Positions 11,397 to 22,159 of a stretch of 64,000 nt of DNA are shown here, piece by piece. The stretch's first letter is position 1, and every line of letters begins with the position of its first letter. The notes beneath the pieces are model-generated. The model was not told where the DNA came from, ran no database searches, and saw only the letters and a list, made by a program, of their open reading frames with translations. A program made the translations under genes and the position numbers. The stretch covers positions 2,294,001-2,358,000 of the forward strand of contig OY751491.1 of NCBI GenBank assembly GCA_963565915.1. The letters run 5' to 3'. The DNA is from Entoloma clypeatum (Eukaryota; Basidiomycota; Agaricomycetes; Agaricales; Entolomataceae).

Positions 11397-11400
11397 GCCG

Positions 11401-12887
11401 ATGGTGTTGTTAATGGTTGATACAACCGCAGCGCCTGACATGGACGAGCTGGTCTCCCTTAAGTTACGTACTCATAATGTTTGAAGAACTAACACTATCA
11501 TTGAATCTTTCCTTGTTAGACACAATGAAGATATCAATATCTATTTTGTACAGGAACCTGTCAAGTACCTCGCCCGCCACACCATTTCCAGCTCCTCCAA
11601 GAGTGGATCCCCTATCTTCTCCTATCCCCGAAACCCATCCTGGATATGCTCAGACGCTTCCACGGCCGACTCGTCAGCCCGCACGGTAGCCTACTTCAAC
11701 ACTAACATCGCGCATTTGCGCCCTGTTCTACATCACGAATTTGACGCCCCAACCGACATCCAAATCTTATCCTTATGGCCTACCAAATCTCGGCAGGTCT
11801 TCCTCATCAACGTGTACTCTGACGCCTCTGGGTGGGCCATTAAATGGCTTACTCGGAATGCTCACACACTTCCCTCCCCCGTCATTTTTCTTGGCGGCGA
11901 CTTCAACTGCCCGTCCGCTCTCTGGGACGCTGCAGTTCCCTACGCCTCGAGTCTCTCTACTGATCTCATGCACGTCGCTTCTTCCCTGGACCTCACACTC
12001 AGCGGAACGAATAATGACCCTCCCACGCGGATCCTGGACAACCCCTTGCACCGGCCCTCCACGCTTGACCTCGTCTTCCTCCCTGCCTCCAGGCCAAGGA
12101 AGTGCGAACGCTTCTTGTGTCCCTTCAAACACGACACTTCTGACCACGTCCCCCTGACCGTCTAGCTGCCCTCAACTCTGTACCAGCCGTTGGTCCAGCA
12201 GATCGTTCCCCTAAAAACCTATGAAGACTATGTCGCAGGTCTCTTAGTTGCCTTTAGCGCGGTCCCCGACTTCTATGCCTCAGCCCAGGACGTCAAGACT
12301 GCAGCTACTAACCTCCAGACAGCCCTTTCTGAGAATTGGGATACTCACTCTCGCCCAGTCAAGGGTGCAGGATCGCACTCCCACTCTTGGTGGAGCAAGA
12401 CCTGCAACCTAGCCAGGCAAGTATATCTTGACACCAAATCTCCCACCAATTATAGCAATCTTCAGGCGGTAATCCGCGTGGCCAAACAAGAATTCTTTGA
12501 AGATAGAATCGAGACCATCGCCCTCTCCCAAAAAAACCCCTGGTCCCTCATGGACTGGCACAAGCCCCGTCGCTCAGACCCCCTTGCAAATTTGAAGGGG
12601 GCCAATGGTGATGTTCTCCACTCTTCTAACAACATGTTTGACGCTTTTGATAAGGCCTTTCATACGCCTCCTCCAAATTCTCCTAAGATGGATATCCTCG
12701 ACGAAATCCCACAAGAACCCACTCGCGACTGGATACCAATTACAGGTCCCGAGATTACCTCCCTTGTCCTCAAATGCAATCCCAAATCTGCCCCTGGTCC
12801 AGACCACGTATCATGGGCTCTCCTCAAGCGTCTCCTCCAGAAAGATGAAGTGTTGACACGCATTACAGCCCTAGCTAACGCCTGCAT
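11401..12887 (+). pseudogene. LINE ORF2, endonuclease and start of reverse transcriptase
   Basis: Starts at ATG 11401. The apurinic-type endonuclease (EEP) part shows 'TNTIIESFL', 'FVQEP', 'FLGGDFNCPSALWD' and 'HDTSDHVPL', the usual N, E, GDFN and SDH motifs. After a linker the reverse transcriptase begins with 'NPKSAPGPDHVSWALLK'. Two stops occur: TGA 11482-11484, where Arg (CGA) is expected, and TAG 12163-12165. The frame is cut at 12887 by the gypsy LTR and continues at 19504 in the same frame once the insertion is removed. Confidence 0.9.
12883..12887 (+). repeat. Target-site duplication of the gypsy element, left copy
   Basis: TGCAT precedes the LTR at 12888 and recurs at 19499-19503. 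Confidence 0.95.
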
Positions 12888-13277
12888 TGTTATGCGTAAC
12901 AAACCGTTCCAAGGTTCGGGCAGAGTATGCAGGAAGATGGAAAGGCGAAGAGCAATGTGATTGCTAAATCTAAGGAATGTAGCTATGGTACATGAGGTTT
13001 ATATAGTACTGACTATGAGCGGTAGCGAATGAGTCAGTAACTGCGGAAGGCAATGCGCATGAGTAAGGCGACTGTGGAAGGCTATGCACTAATGAGTAAG
13101 CTGACTGCGGAATGAGTAAGCTGACTGCGGAATGAGTCAGACAGCTGCGGAAAGCGAGTCAGCGCGGGAGCGAAGTATACTAAAGGAAATAAAGTATAAT
13201 ACGATATGTGTAAGCGGGGGCCAATGAGTAAAAGTGAAAAAGTAAGCGTATATGTCCGTAGTCGTTAGTCCGTAACA
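12888..13277 (-). repeat. Gypsy 3' LTR
   Basis: 390 bp, TGTTACGG...CGCATAACA on the minus strand. The GAGGAGGGGA tract just inside (13278-13290) is the polypurine tract. All five differences from the 5' LTR are CpG versus TpG or CpA. Confidence 0.97.
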
Positions 13278-13314
13278 TGTTCCCCTCCTCAAGGTCTGTG
13301 TCCTCACAGACTAC

Positions 13315-13683
13315 CTACTCCCATCCATCGTTGCCATTTGGATCGGCCCAGGCAGGGTCAACTCGGTTACCCCAATCCTTTATCAGTTCATCGTTTACCG
13401 CCGTGGCAAACTCTAAACCTCGAACGGTGAGGCGAAGGCATCGATTCTCAACAGCAAGGGTGTTGGTATAGTTTTTGAGGATGAGCTTCTCCTCAGCGGT
13501 GGGGGCGGTTGGCAAATCGGAGAGGGTATGAAGGCAGATATGCATCTGCTGGTGGAGGATGTCGGCGACGGAGGTTTCGAGTGCATGGATCTGGTTGCGC
13601 ATGGAGAGCGCTTCGCCGATGAGGGTGGTGATGGTGGGGTTGATATCGGAAGCATCGGTGGAGGCGGCGGTGATGTTGGACAT
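13315..13683 (-). CDS. Small ORF downstream of gypsy pol
   Basis: 122 codons on the same strand as gag-pol, between the end of pol (13801) and the 3' LTR. The product has a helical, heptad-like middle ('MRNQIHALETSVADILHQQM') and an acidic, Asp/Asn/Trp-rich end. No signal peptide or membrane segment is seen, so it does not look like an envelope. No family is recognised. Chromoviruses normally end with the chromodomain, so this is an extra ORF or a captured fragment; being unbroken in a copy with a damaged pol is mild support that it is real. Confidence 0.5.
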   Translation of the reverse strand: MSNITAASTDASDINPTITTLIGEALSMRNQIHALETSVADILHQQMHICLHTLSDLPTAPTAEEKLILKNYTNTLAVENRCLRLTVRGLEFATAVNDELIKDWGNRVDPAWADPNGNDGWE

Positions 13684-13800
13684 GGCAGAAATGATGTTTG
13701 AAAGGTATAAGAAAAACGGCGTGTTGGGCGAGAAGAGTTGGAGCGGGGAACTCGATGTGACAGAAGTCGATGTGGAGGATGGCTCTCAAAGTTTGTTCTT

Positions 13801-15108
13801 TTATCGTGGACGCCATGGATTTTGCCGATGAAAATCTCGGATCAAGTCTTGAGCGTTCTGAACATTAGTCCGAGGTTCCCACATGTTCTCTTCTGGGCCA
13901 TACCCTTCCCATTGGACAAGGTACTGGATCTTTCCACGGAATTTCCGAGAGTCCAGGATCGTGGAGACATGGTATTCTTCTTGTCCTTCGACGATGATCG
14001 GATCAGGGGCTGGCTTCTTTTTCTGAATGGCATACTTCGGGGTTTCGTATGGCGATAACAGGGTCTCGTTGAACACAGGGTGGATCATTTTCCAGGTTTT
14101 GGGAAGATCAAGACGGTATGCGCTAGCTCCTTTCTTCTCTAGGACTTTGAACGGTCCGTGTCGGAGGGCATCAAGTTTCTTTGAGGGACGATCAGTCCTG
14201 ATGTTAGTCCCTTCCAGCCACACCTTGTCTCCGATGCGGTAATTCCAAGACGGGCTTCGTTGTGTGTCAACTGTCTTCTTCATCTGATCCTGTGCCTGTT
14301 TCAGTGCTGCGTTGGCTTCTTCTCGTGCCTGTTTGAGTTTTTTCAAGAAGTCATTTGCCGCTGGATTGGTGTCTTCCAACACAAGTTCTCCCTTCCAAGG
14401 ATGCAGACCGTAGTTGAGATAGAATGGTGTGTACTTTGTCGCTTGATGTTCTTTGTCATTGTACTGGAATTCTGCGATTGCGATCCATTCCGCCCAATCA
14501 TCTTGTAGATGGTTGACAAAGTTTCGTAAGAACACCTCGGTTTCCTGATGCGATCGTTCGGCTTGTCCATCAGTTTGTGGATGGTACGCAGTGGACAGGT
14601 TTCTCTTGATTCCCAACATGCGGCAAAGTATCTCCATGAACTTCGCGGCGAACTGTGGTCCTCTGTCGCTAATGATCTTCTTAGGGATCCCATGAAGCTT
14701 CCATATCTGGTCCCGATAGATCTTGGCTAATCCTTCAGCCGATAGTTCCACGGTTGTCGGGATGAGATGAAGCATCTTTGAATGTCTGTCCGTGATGACC
14801 AGAATTGCATTCTTCCCATCAGATTCTGGTATCAGTCCCACAACGTCAATCCCTATGTCTTCCCATGGTTGACTTGGCGCGGCGTTAGGGTGCAGAGGGG
14901 CGTGTCTCCTTTGGCGGCTGATCTTGTTATGTTGACAGGTGTCACAACCTTTCACATACTTCTTTACATCATGTAGGATGGTGGGCCACCAGTAGGTGCG
15001 AGTGAGGAGTTCATGTGTTTGATACTGTCCTGGATGTCCTGCCACTGGTGCGTCGTGCGCTTCAAACATCAGTTCTTGGCGCAATTGTGGGTCTGGTGGA
15101 ACATAGAC
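13801..15108 (-). pseudogene. Gypsy integrase with C-terminal chromodomain
   Basis: The frame from 15108 down to 13801 is fully open. It contains the HHCC zinc finger ('HDAPVAGHPG', 'CDTCQHNK'), the catalytic core with 'ITDRHSKMLHLIP', 'IISDRGPQF' and 'DGQAERSHQE' (D, D, E), a GPF/Y-like module ('RHGPFKVLEKKG') and at the end a chromodomain ('EYHVSTILDSR', 'YLVQWEGYGPEENMWEP'). The chromodomain defines the chromovirus group and is thought to direct integration to marked chromatin. A TGA at 15109-15111 separates it from RNase H. Confidence 0.93.
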
Positions 15109-16872
15109 TCATTCTCCTGCATAGGTGATGCCATTTTCCTGCTGGTACCAGTGAGGATTCTTCTTCAGACCCTGGGCTACTTCTGTCTCCATGTGATTCG
15201 AGGCCTTGATGCGTGCGATCCATGGGTTTTTGATGGTTGTGATGTTTCCAATTTTGATGGAATCAGATGTTTCACCCCCTTCAAAGAATTGTTCCTCCGT
15301 GAACATCTCCATTTGTATCACATCTTCTGATTCCAATCGTTTCAAAAATAGCCCCTCCTTGAGCATTTGGTCGCTGTCCTGCGGCTCGAGTTCCGTCTCA
15401 TACCAGGGTAAACGTGACAGGATGTCTGCTTTCGCGTTTGTCTTCCCAGGTACATGTCGCAATTCGAAGTCATAGTCTTGTAACTTCATCTTCCAGCGCC
15501 TCTGTCGTTGGTTTAGGTCCTGAGGACACCGGAAATACTCCAGGTTTTTGTGATCGGTTAAGATCTCGAAACGTTCCTTGGCTTCAAGTAGATAATGTCG
15601 CCAGTCCTTCAGTGCTTCCATGACTGCCAAGAGTTCCTTGTCATATATCTCGTAATTCTGTTCGGCCGCGGACATGGTCCGCGACAAGAACGCGATAGGA
15701 TGCCACTTGTCGTCTTGTTTCTGTGAAAGTACCGCTCCAATTGCATAACCCGATGCATCGGTTTCGACCCTGAACTGTCCGTCCGGTTTGGGCAATGCCA
15801 AGACTGGTGCCGTCGTGATTGCCCGTATGAGACCTTCAAATGCTTCTTGCGCCGCTGGTCCCCACGTGAATGCTGTATTTCCCGTAAGTGTTGTGAGTGG
15901 CTTTGCGATGTTTGAGTATCCTTCAATGAAGCGTCGATAAAAATTGGCAAATCCCAGGAACCTCTGGACTTCCTTTTTTGATGTGGGTACTCGCCAGTTC
16001 CGGATTGTGTCCACCTTTTCAGTTTCCATCTCAACATGTCCTTCTCCAACGACATATCCCAATATGGGGCATTTCGTTACTTCCCAAAGACACTTCTTCT
16101 CCTTTAGGAACAGGTCATTGTCTGACAGAATCTGCAAGATCTCTTCGGTGTTCCGGGCGAGTTCTTCCTTGGTTTTACCAATAACCACTATGTCATCCAT
16201 GTAAATCACACAGATGCGCCGACAGATCTGATCCCTGAATAGGCTGGCCATCATCCGAGAGAACGTTCCCGGGGAGTTGCAGAGACCGAAAAACATGACC
16301 AATGGTTCAAACAATCCTCGGCTGGTCAGGAAGGCGGCTTTCCATTCGTCACCCTTCTTGATCCGCACGTTATTGTATCCCCACATGATGTCCATTTTGT
16401 TGAAGTAGACTGCGTCCTTTAATACATCCAAGAGGTCATTGATGCGTGGGAGTGGGAATTTGTCCTTAACCGTGAATTTATTGACCGTGCGATAGTCCTG
16501 TACCAATCGTTTGGAACCGTCTTTCTTGTTAATGAAGAAGCAGGGTGATGCATAAGGGGATTTGGACGGTCGGATCTTTCCGGTTGCCAGGCCTTCATCA
16601 ATGAATTCGTCCAGTTCTTCTTGCTCCTTTTGGGTCATAGGGTACGTGTTTCCCCCTAGCTCCTTTGGTGCGTCCGGTGTAAGTTCAATGCCGTGGTCCC
16701 ATTCTCTTTCCTTTGGGATCTTGTCAAAGTTTTCTTTTTCAAAGAGATGGGCAAAATGTTCAACGTATGAGGGTCGTTTGGTTGTGGGAGGTGGTGTGGG
16801 AGTAACTGCTTCCAATATGGGGTCTCCGGGCTTCCATTTCTGATCCGATTTCTTGGGCGCGTCCTTGTCTCA
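15109..16872 (-). pseudogene. Gypsy reverse transcriptase and RNase H
   Basis: Open from 16869 to the TGA at 15109-15111. Reverse transcriptase motifs: 'RPSKSPYASPCFFINKKDGS', 'QDYRTVN', 'FLTSRGLFEPLVM', 'FGLCNSPGTF' and the catalytic 'VIYMDDIVV'. RNase H motifs: 'ETDASGYAIGAVLSQ', 'YDKELLAVMEAL' and 'DHKNLEYF'. The stops at 16870-16872 and 15109-15111 are both TGA where CGA would keep the frame, so pol was a single ORF until recently. Confidence 0.93.
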
Positions 16873-17449
16873 TACTTCCACCATGCGAACCCGATGTTTG
16901 CGACCATTAAGGTTAACCCTGAAATCCGAGTGTTTGGTTTGACATGTTGATGGGCACCAGTTGAATGTTACAGCGCCGGTCGTCCAATTGATTGTGGGGT
17001 TGTGGTGCACCAACCAGTCATGTCCCAAAAGCATGTCCGTCCTCCCAATGTCCAATACCATTGCTTCCATGGTTTCCTGGTGTGTTCCTAAGTCCAGCTT
17101 GACTTCAGCAAGTTTTTCTGCTTTCTGTTGTCGGTTCGGCGATCCATCCGCATTTAGGATTGATATGGGCTTTATTTCACATGTGGGAAGGTTTTGTTCA
17201 CGTACTATTCTGGGATGGATACATGTGCGTTCACATCCGCTATCAACCTCGGGTCGAATGGCCTTTGGTCCTCGTCATGTTTTGACCTGAGCTTGCAGCT
17301 TGATCTCTCGTCGTTTCGGAGGTTTATCTCCCTTGACAATCTTAGTTGACGCAACGGCTCGCTTTGCAGGGATAACATAAGTTATATTGTCTGTAGCTGC
17401 ACCAGGCAAGCGAGTTCGTTTAATGGATAAGGGTCGCGACTTAGCGTCG
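16873..17449 (-). pseudogene. Gypsy protease region
   Basis: The minus-strand frame holds 'DSGCERTCIHP', the aspartic protease active site in the pol frame, and 'MVLDIGRTDMLLGHDWL'. The pol frame is -1 relative to gag and overlaps its end. A TGA at 17275-17277 (expected CGA) breaks it. Confidence 0.85.
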
Positions 17450-17450
17450 T

Positions 17451-18317
17451 TTAATCGGACCCTTCGGGAAAATCCTTCTCATCGGTCTCTATGGTGATGG
17501 TTTCATCATCATCGGTATCTCCATCAGACACCTTCCTAATCTTTCCAGAGTTCTTCTTCGGCTTGCGGCAGTTGCGCACGATATGTCCTTCTTGGTCGCA
17601 GTTGAAACACTTACGACCATCTTTCTTCTTTGGGGCTTTGCAGTCTTTGGCAAGGTGGCCAAAGCGCTGACAGTTGTAGCAATGGGCTACTCCTGCTTTG
17701 TCGATCTCCATGGCTTTGCCTTGACCACCATAAGTGGTGCCCGATCCGGTGCGTGTGTCGCCACCCCCTCGGATGACTAATGCATGTCCCTCCATCTGTC
17801 GTCCCTTGTTTCGGATCTCCTTTGCATAATCAGTGTACGTCTTGCCATCGCTAGCCACTTGTTCAGAAATTCTGCGGTTGACGTTCTTTTCCAGGATGTA
17901 TTTCCCAGTTTCTTCGCCAAGGTTTGACAGCTTCAAGAGCTCTTCGAATTCATCCAAGAATTCGTCGATGGTGCGTTTCTCCTGTTTCAGGATTTCGAGT
18001 CTCGCCTTGGCCGCTGCCGACTTGTTGGCAATAGAGAATCGTGTAGCGATGTCGTCTGAGAACCCTAACCAGGTGATGTTCTCGCCATCGGTGGCAAGGT
18101 CGTCTAACTTGTTGCTGGCCCAGTGTTTACCGGATCCTTCCATCATGCGGGATAACACTGCAAGAATCTTCTGATCGTCGGACAGGCCCTTCTGGAACCT
18201 GATGTATAATTTGGTGGCTTTCCACCACTCGTCGAAGGTGTGTCTGTCTTTGAACATCCCAGGATCTTTGATGATCTTGGATGTATCCATTGTTTGTACT
18301 GTCGGTGCTTCTGCCAT
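17451..18317 (-). CDS. Gypsy gag protein
   Basis: 288 residues, intact. The N-terminal two thirds are the capsid region ('HTFDEWWKATKLYIRFQKG', 'TIDEFLDEFEELLKLSN'). Two CCHC zinc knuckles follow: 'CYNCQRFGHLAKDC' and 'CFNCDQEGHIVRNC'. The acidic C-terminus overlaps the pol frame. Together with the broken pol this copy could still supply gag. An overlapping Ser/Thr/Pro/Arg-rich open frame (18697-18320) lies directly upstream and is probably leader. Confidence 0.9.
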   Translation of the reverse strand: MAEAPTVQTMDTSKIIKDPGMFKDRHTFDEWWKATKLYIRFQKGLSDDQKILAVLSRMMEGSGKHWASNKLDDLATDGENITWLGFSDDIATRFSIANKSAAAKARLEILKQEKRTIDEFLDEFEELLKLSNLGEETGKYILEKNVNRRISEQVASDGKTYTDYAKEIRNKGRQMEGHALVIRGGGDTRTGSGTTYGGQGKAMEIDKAGVAHCYNCQRFGHLAKDCKAPKKKDGRKCFNCDQEGHIVRNCRKPKKNSGKIRKVSDGDTDDDETITIETDEKDFPEGSD

Positions 18318-19095
18318 GTCTAGAACCTGCGGAGTAGGAGAGGTGTCGGTTTGTTGGGATGACGATGGGGTTCGGGATACAGGTAGGGGTTGAAAATCAG
18401 TCCCTGTTCTAGGCGTCTGTTCGGTATCTGACTGTGTGGAGTCAAAAGTAAATTCGTCAGGGGACTCGTCGGCGGAATCGGTGGCAAAACATTCAGGGTA
18501 TTTCCTCTGTAGATCTCTAAGGAATCTCTGTTCCTGCGCGTCTGTTGGTCGCGAGAAGGGGTCAAGTCTCTCGTTTCGTGCCCAACGGTTGTACTTGGTC
18601 TGTTGCTCGTCAGTGGTGAAGTGGGTGTAGATCTGCTGCTTCGAGTAAGATGTGGTGATGCGGCTCTGGGACGTCTCAATGTGAGCGTCCTAATCAATCT
18701 TCTGATAACGGTTGTCTGGACACCGATAAACTCTCTGATCTCTGTGATCCGACCTGTCTGAGGTCCTTCTTGAACGCGAAAGCTTTCGAGTTCGTTCTGT
18801 CAGGCGTTGTAGCGCGTGATCTGGTGTTGCCGAGCAAGATGGATGCTCTCTGCTATCTCGTCGTGGGGGCGATGCTCGTCGTTGTGTAGTTCTTCGTCAA
18901 GCACCTGCTGTAGGATGCGACGGATCTCCGATTCAATGTACTGCTGGATGAGTGTAAAATCGATACTGTCTCGAGGACTTAGCTCCTCCTGTCGGGCTTC
19001 TGGCGTGGCGAATGGGTTACTGGTGAAGTCTTCAAAGAAGCGCGACGTCTTAACATGTCTGGTAGTTGCTCTCTTCGCTCTGGGCGAACCTAACG

Positions 19096-19106
19096 AGATT
19101 TAGCAA
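19096..19106 (-). promoter_or_regulatory. Gypsy primer-binding site, self-priming type
   Basis: Two bases inside the 5' LTR the minus strand reads TTGCTAAATCT. This is a perfect 11-nt complement of AGATTTAGCAA within the LTR (minus strand, 19192-19182), which lies about 34 nt after a TATA box, i.e. at the expected 5' end of the transcript. No fit to a tRNA 3' end is seen. Tf1 and sushi-group elements prime in just this way. Confidence 0.75.
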
Positions 19107-19108
19107 CT

Positions 19109-19498
19109 TGTTATGCGTAACAAACCGTTCCAAGGTTTGGGCAGAGTATGCAGGAAGATGGAAAGGCGAAGAGCAATGTGATTGCTAAATCTAAGGAATG
19201 TAGCTATGGTACATGAGGTTTATATAGTACTGACTATGAGCGGTAGCGAATGAGTCAGTAACTGCGGAAGGCAATGCGCATGAGTAAGGCGACTGTGGAA
19301 GGCTATGCACTAATGAGTAAGCTGACTGCGGAATGAGTAAGCTGACTGCGGAATGAGTCAGACAGCTGCGGAAAGCGAGTCAGCGCGGGAGCGAAGTATA
19401 CTAAAGGAAATAAAGTATAATATGATATGTGTAAGCGGGGGCCGATGAGTAAAAGTGAAAAAGTAAGCGTATACGTCCGTAGTCATTAGTCCGTAACA
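19109..19498 (-). repeat. Gypsy 5' LTR with TATA box
   Basis: 390 bp. On the minus strand TATATAA (19226-19220) is followed by CTTAGATTTAGC, the likely transcription start. The U3 part holds four or five spaced TGACTCA/TTACTCATTCCGCAG-like motifs, resembling AP-1/Gcn4-type sites. Confidence 0.95.
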
Positions 19499-21835
19499 TG
19501 CATAGATTATTCTTGCTGGCCTGCAGCTTTCAAAACCTCTGTCACGGTTATCATACCGAAACCTGGCAAAGAAACTTACAATAAACCCAAGTCGTTTCGA
19601 CCCATCGTTCTCCTCAACACGGTGGCAAAGATTATTGAGAAAGTCATTGCCAATTGAATGCAATTCGAATGCGCTAAGTACAGCCTTGTCCACCAATACC
19701 AATTTGGCGGCCTTCGCTATAGATCTACAACTGATGCTGGCATCATCATAACACATAGAGTCCGGAATGGATGGGCGAAGAAATGTGACACGGGGGTCGT
19801 GGCCTTCGACGTTGCGCAATTCTTCCCTTCTCTGGACCATCAATTCTTGTTAGGAGTACTACAGCGGCTGGGGTTTTCAGCTGCCTTGAGTAAGTTCTTC
19901 AAATCATATCTTCGTGGACGGTCTACTCATTTTGTCTCAGGACAGAATGTCTCAGACCTCTTCCAAATCCTCTTTGGTGTGGGTCAAGGCTCGGCGCTCT
20001 CCCCCATCCTTTCCGGCATCTATCTTTCGCCGGCCCTCAGAATCTTCTACAGCCGTGGACACGCACAGTACCTGGATCTCTTCTCCTTCGTAGACGACGG
20101 CATGCTCATTGCCCAGTCTTCTGACCTTGACGCTATCGGCTCCCACCTACAGGCTGGCCGAAAAGCCATCGACGGCATCCTCATAGACATGGGGCTGGCC
20201 ACTGAACCGACGAAAGACGAACTCATGTTCTTCACCAGAACCGTCTCTCCTTCATACCCTATCGTTCGACTACCCGGTCAACCTCCCCTCCAAGTCAAGG
20301 CCTTTTGGCGCTACCTCGGCTTCTTCTTCGATCTTCGTTTGACCTTCAATGAGCACAGACGCTTCTATGCCACCAAGGCGCTTACATCCATTCCCCTCCT
20401 CCTTGGCAACTCCTCACGCAGTCTCTCACCCGGCCTCAAACGCCTCCCGTACGTGTCATGCGTCATGCCGATCCTCACTTACGGATGCCAACTCTGGTAC
20501 TACAACGGTCCACGCCTCAAAACTGCTTTCAACCTGTTGAACTCAGTCCACTATAGAGCCGCCAGATGGATCACCGGCGCTTTCAATCGGTCGTCTACCG
20601 GGGGTGTCCTCACTATTGCGGGGCTCATGCCTGCTAGACAACACATCACCAAGCTTGTGCAGCGCTCCCGAATCAGAGCCGCCCAGCTTCCCATCACTCA
20701 CCCTGTCGTCTGCGAGCTTTTGCTCAAGGCGGAGAATAAGACCCCTAGCCCAATCGTCGACATTCAAAACCTGATGATCACCGTCAAACTTGAGAGATCC
20801 GACTACCTGAGTGACGAGGCTCGCCCGGGAAATCGCATACTCGACCTCTACCCAGATTCCTTCATCTGGGACATCCCACAGGTCGATGACGACAAGAAGC
20901 GTTACACCTACCTCAAAGACATCCTCACCACCGCCGAAGAAGAAAATCACCAAGCGGCCTTCTGCATCGCTGCCCGGCCCAGCGTCGGTAAGACGTTGTC
21001 GTCGGCAGTTGCGGTAGTCCGTTTTGCCCCCTCCATTGGTCATCACGCTCAAGACCCCCATATGACCAGAGCCAGCGCAGGTAGAAGTCTCGCCCCCGAG
21101 ACTCTCATCGTCACCACCCTTCTTGGCCTTAGCAAGGTCATCACCCACGCTCCTTATATCACGGAGATCCACATCTTCACCCAAAACATACAGGCTGTCC
21201 GACTCGCCCTCGATACAGGTTCCATTCATGCGGGCCACTCTGTCTCCTGCAGCATTTCCCGCCTCCTCCGGCCCTTCCTCGCTGGAGCTGGCGTCATCCA
21301 TGTCCACCTCGACACACCTCTCACGTCTGAGTGGGGTTCTGCCTTCCCCGACCCCTCACGTCACTTCAAATCGACTCAAGGAACAGCCTTGTCTCCCCTG
21401 TTGCCCAACTTTGCCCGTACCACTGCCGCTACCAGCGCCATAGACGGATGGCGCAAACTTCATTCCGCCCCCGAATTCCGAGGTCGCTCCTTCCTTCCTC
21501 TCCACACTGGAGACAAAGTGAAGGTATTCCAACCGGACCACGTCAAAGGTGGACCCTGGCTCAACTCCTGGGCGGGCAACAACAACGTGCTGTTCGCTCG
21601 CCTCACCCGCGCCACCCTGGGCCACGCCCCCATTGGTGCCTACAGACAACGCTTCAAACACCCGGGCCCATTCACATGTGCCTGCGACAATGACACCCTC
21701 GAGACGGTCGACCACCTCCTCCACAAATGTCCTCTCTTTGATTGGGACGACGCCTCTAACAAATGTTACAATATCGGCAATTTCCTGGGGATGCTCGCAA
21801 ACCATCCCGCGTTATTCGCCTTTCCCCCACCCTAA
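19499..21835 (+). pseudogene. LINE ORF2, reverse transcriptase and C-terminus
   Basis: Continuation of ORF2 after the gypsy insertion. Reverse transcriptase motifs: 'KSFRPIVLLNTVAKIIEKVIAN', 'AFDVAQFFPSL' (A), 'GVGQGSALSPILSGIY' (B) and 'FSFVDDGMLIA' (C, catalytic FVDD). A C-terminal cysteine/histidine motif 'CACDNDTLETVDHLLHKC' is the zinc-knuckle typical of LINE ORF2. A TGA at 19655-19657 interrupts 'IAN-stop-MQFE', where Arg (CGA) is usual. Stop at 21833-21835. No clear RNase H domain is recognised in the region between. Confidence 0.92.
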
Positions 21836-22144
21836 CTTATCAGGTGAGCTTCAGTGTTATGTTTTCTTTCTTTCATGGTCTCTTTAGTTACTATGGTCTC
21901 TGCCTATGGGCGTATGTAGTTTATATACGGGGTCTGTTCTGGTGGACTTGATCCATGGGCAGACCCCACTCTCGGATACTTATATACATTTCTCTCCGCA
22001 CATGTGCCATGACCACAGGGCATTACTCTCCAATACTCTCATATGTAGTTCTCGTTAAAATTGTAACCTAGTGTACAAGACCGGACTGTGATCGGGCGCC
22101 GGAATATAAATTGAGGTTTTTTAAAAAAAATAAAAAAAAAAAAA
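21836..22144 (+). terminator. LINE-B 3' untranslated region and A-rich tail
   Basis: The end reads GACCGGACTG, ATCGGGCGCCGG, AATATAAATTGAGGTTTT and then A-rich sequence. The same end, with minor differences, closes LINE-A (26398-26463) and LINE-C (28092-28150). It is presumably what the shared reverse transcriptase recognises. Confidence 0.85.
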
Positions 22145-22159
22145 CAAAAGGTGCACGCA

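Larger units (their letters stand above)
12888..19498 (-). mobile_element. Ty3/gypsy chromovirus-type LTR retrotransposon
   Basis: Minus-strand element with two 390-bp LTRs, a 5-bp duplication TGCAT, gag with two zinc knuckles, and a pol of protease, reverse transcriptase, RNase H, integrase and chromodomain, followed by a small extra ORF. The LTRs differ at only 5 sites (1.3%), so it is the youngest insertion of the nest. The primer-binding region suggests self-priming as in Tf1/sushi elements. Three TGA stops in pol make the copy inactive as it stands. Confidence 0.97.
10436..22144 (+). mobile_element. LINE-B, full-length LINE with tRNA-like 5' end
   Basis: Without the gypsy insertion LINE-B is about 5.1 kb: a 961-bp 5' module (10436-11396), one ORF of 1272 codons (start 11401), a 3' untranslated region of about 285 bp and an A-rich tail. 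The 15-bp duplications on both sides show that it inserted as a unit starting with the tRNA-like head. No ORF1 is present between the module and ORF2. The copy has only three stops, so it was active fairly recently. Confidence 0.95.

Noticed and set aside
13315..13683. Envelope gene in the gypsy element
   Set aside because: The ORF has no signal peptide, transmembrane segment or fusion-peptide-like stretch.
19658..21307. Overlapping minus-strand and other-frame open frames across LINE ORF2 (for example 21307-20543)
   Set aside because: They are shadows of the plus-strand reverse transcriptase frame and show no protein features.
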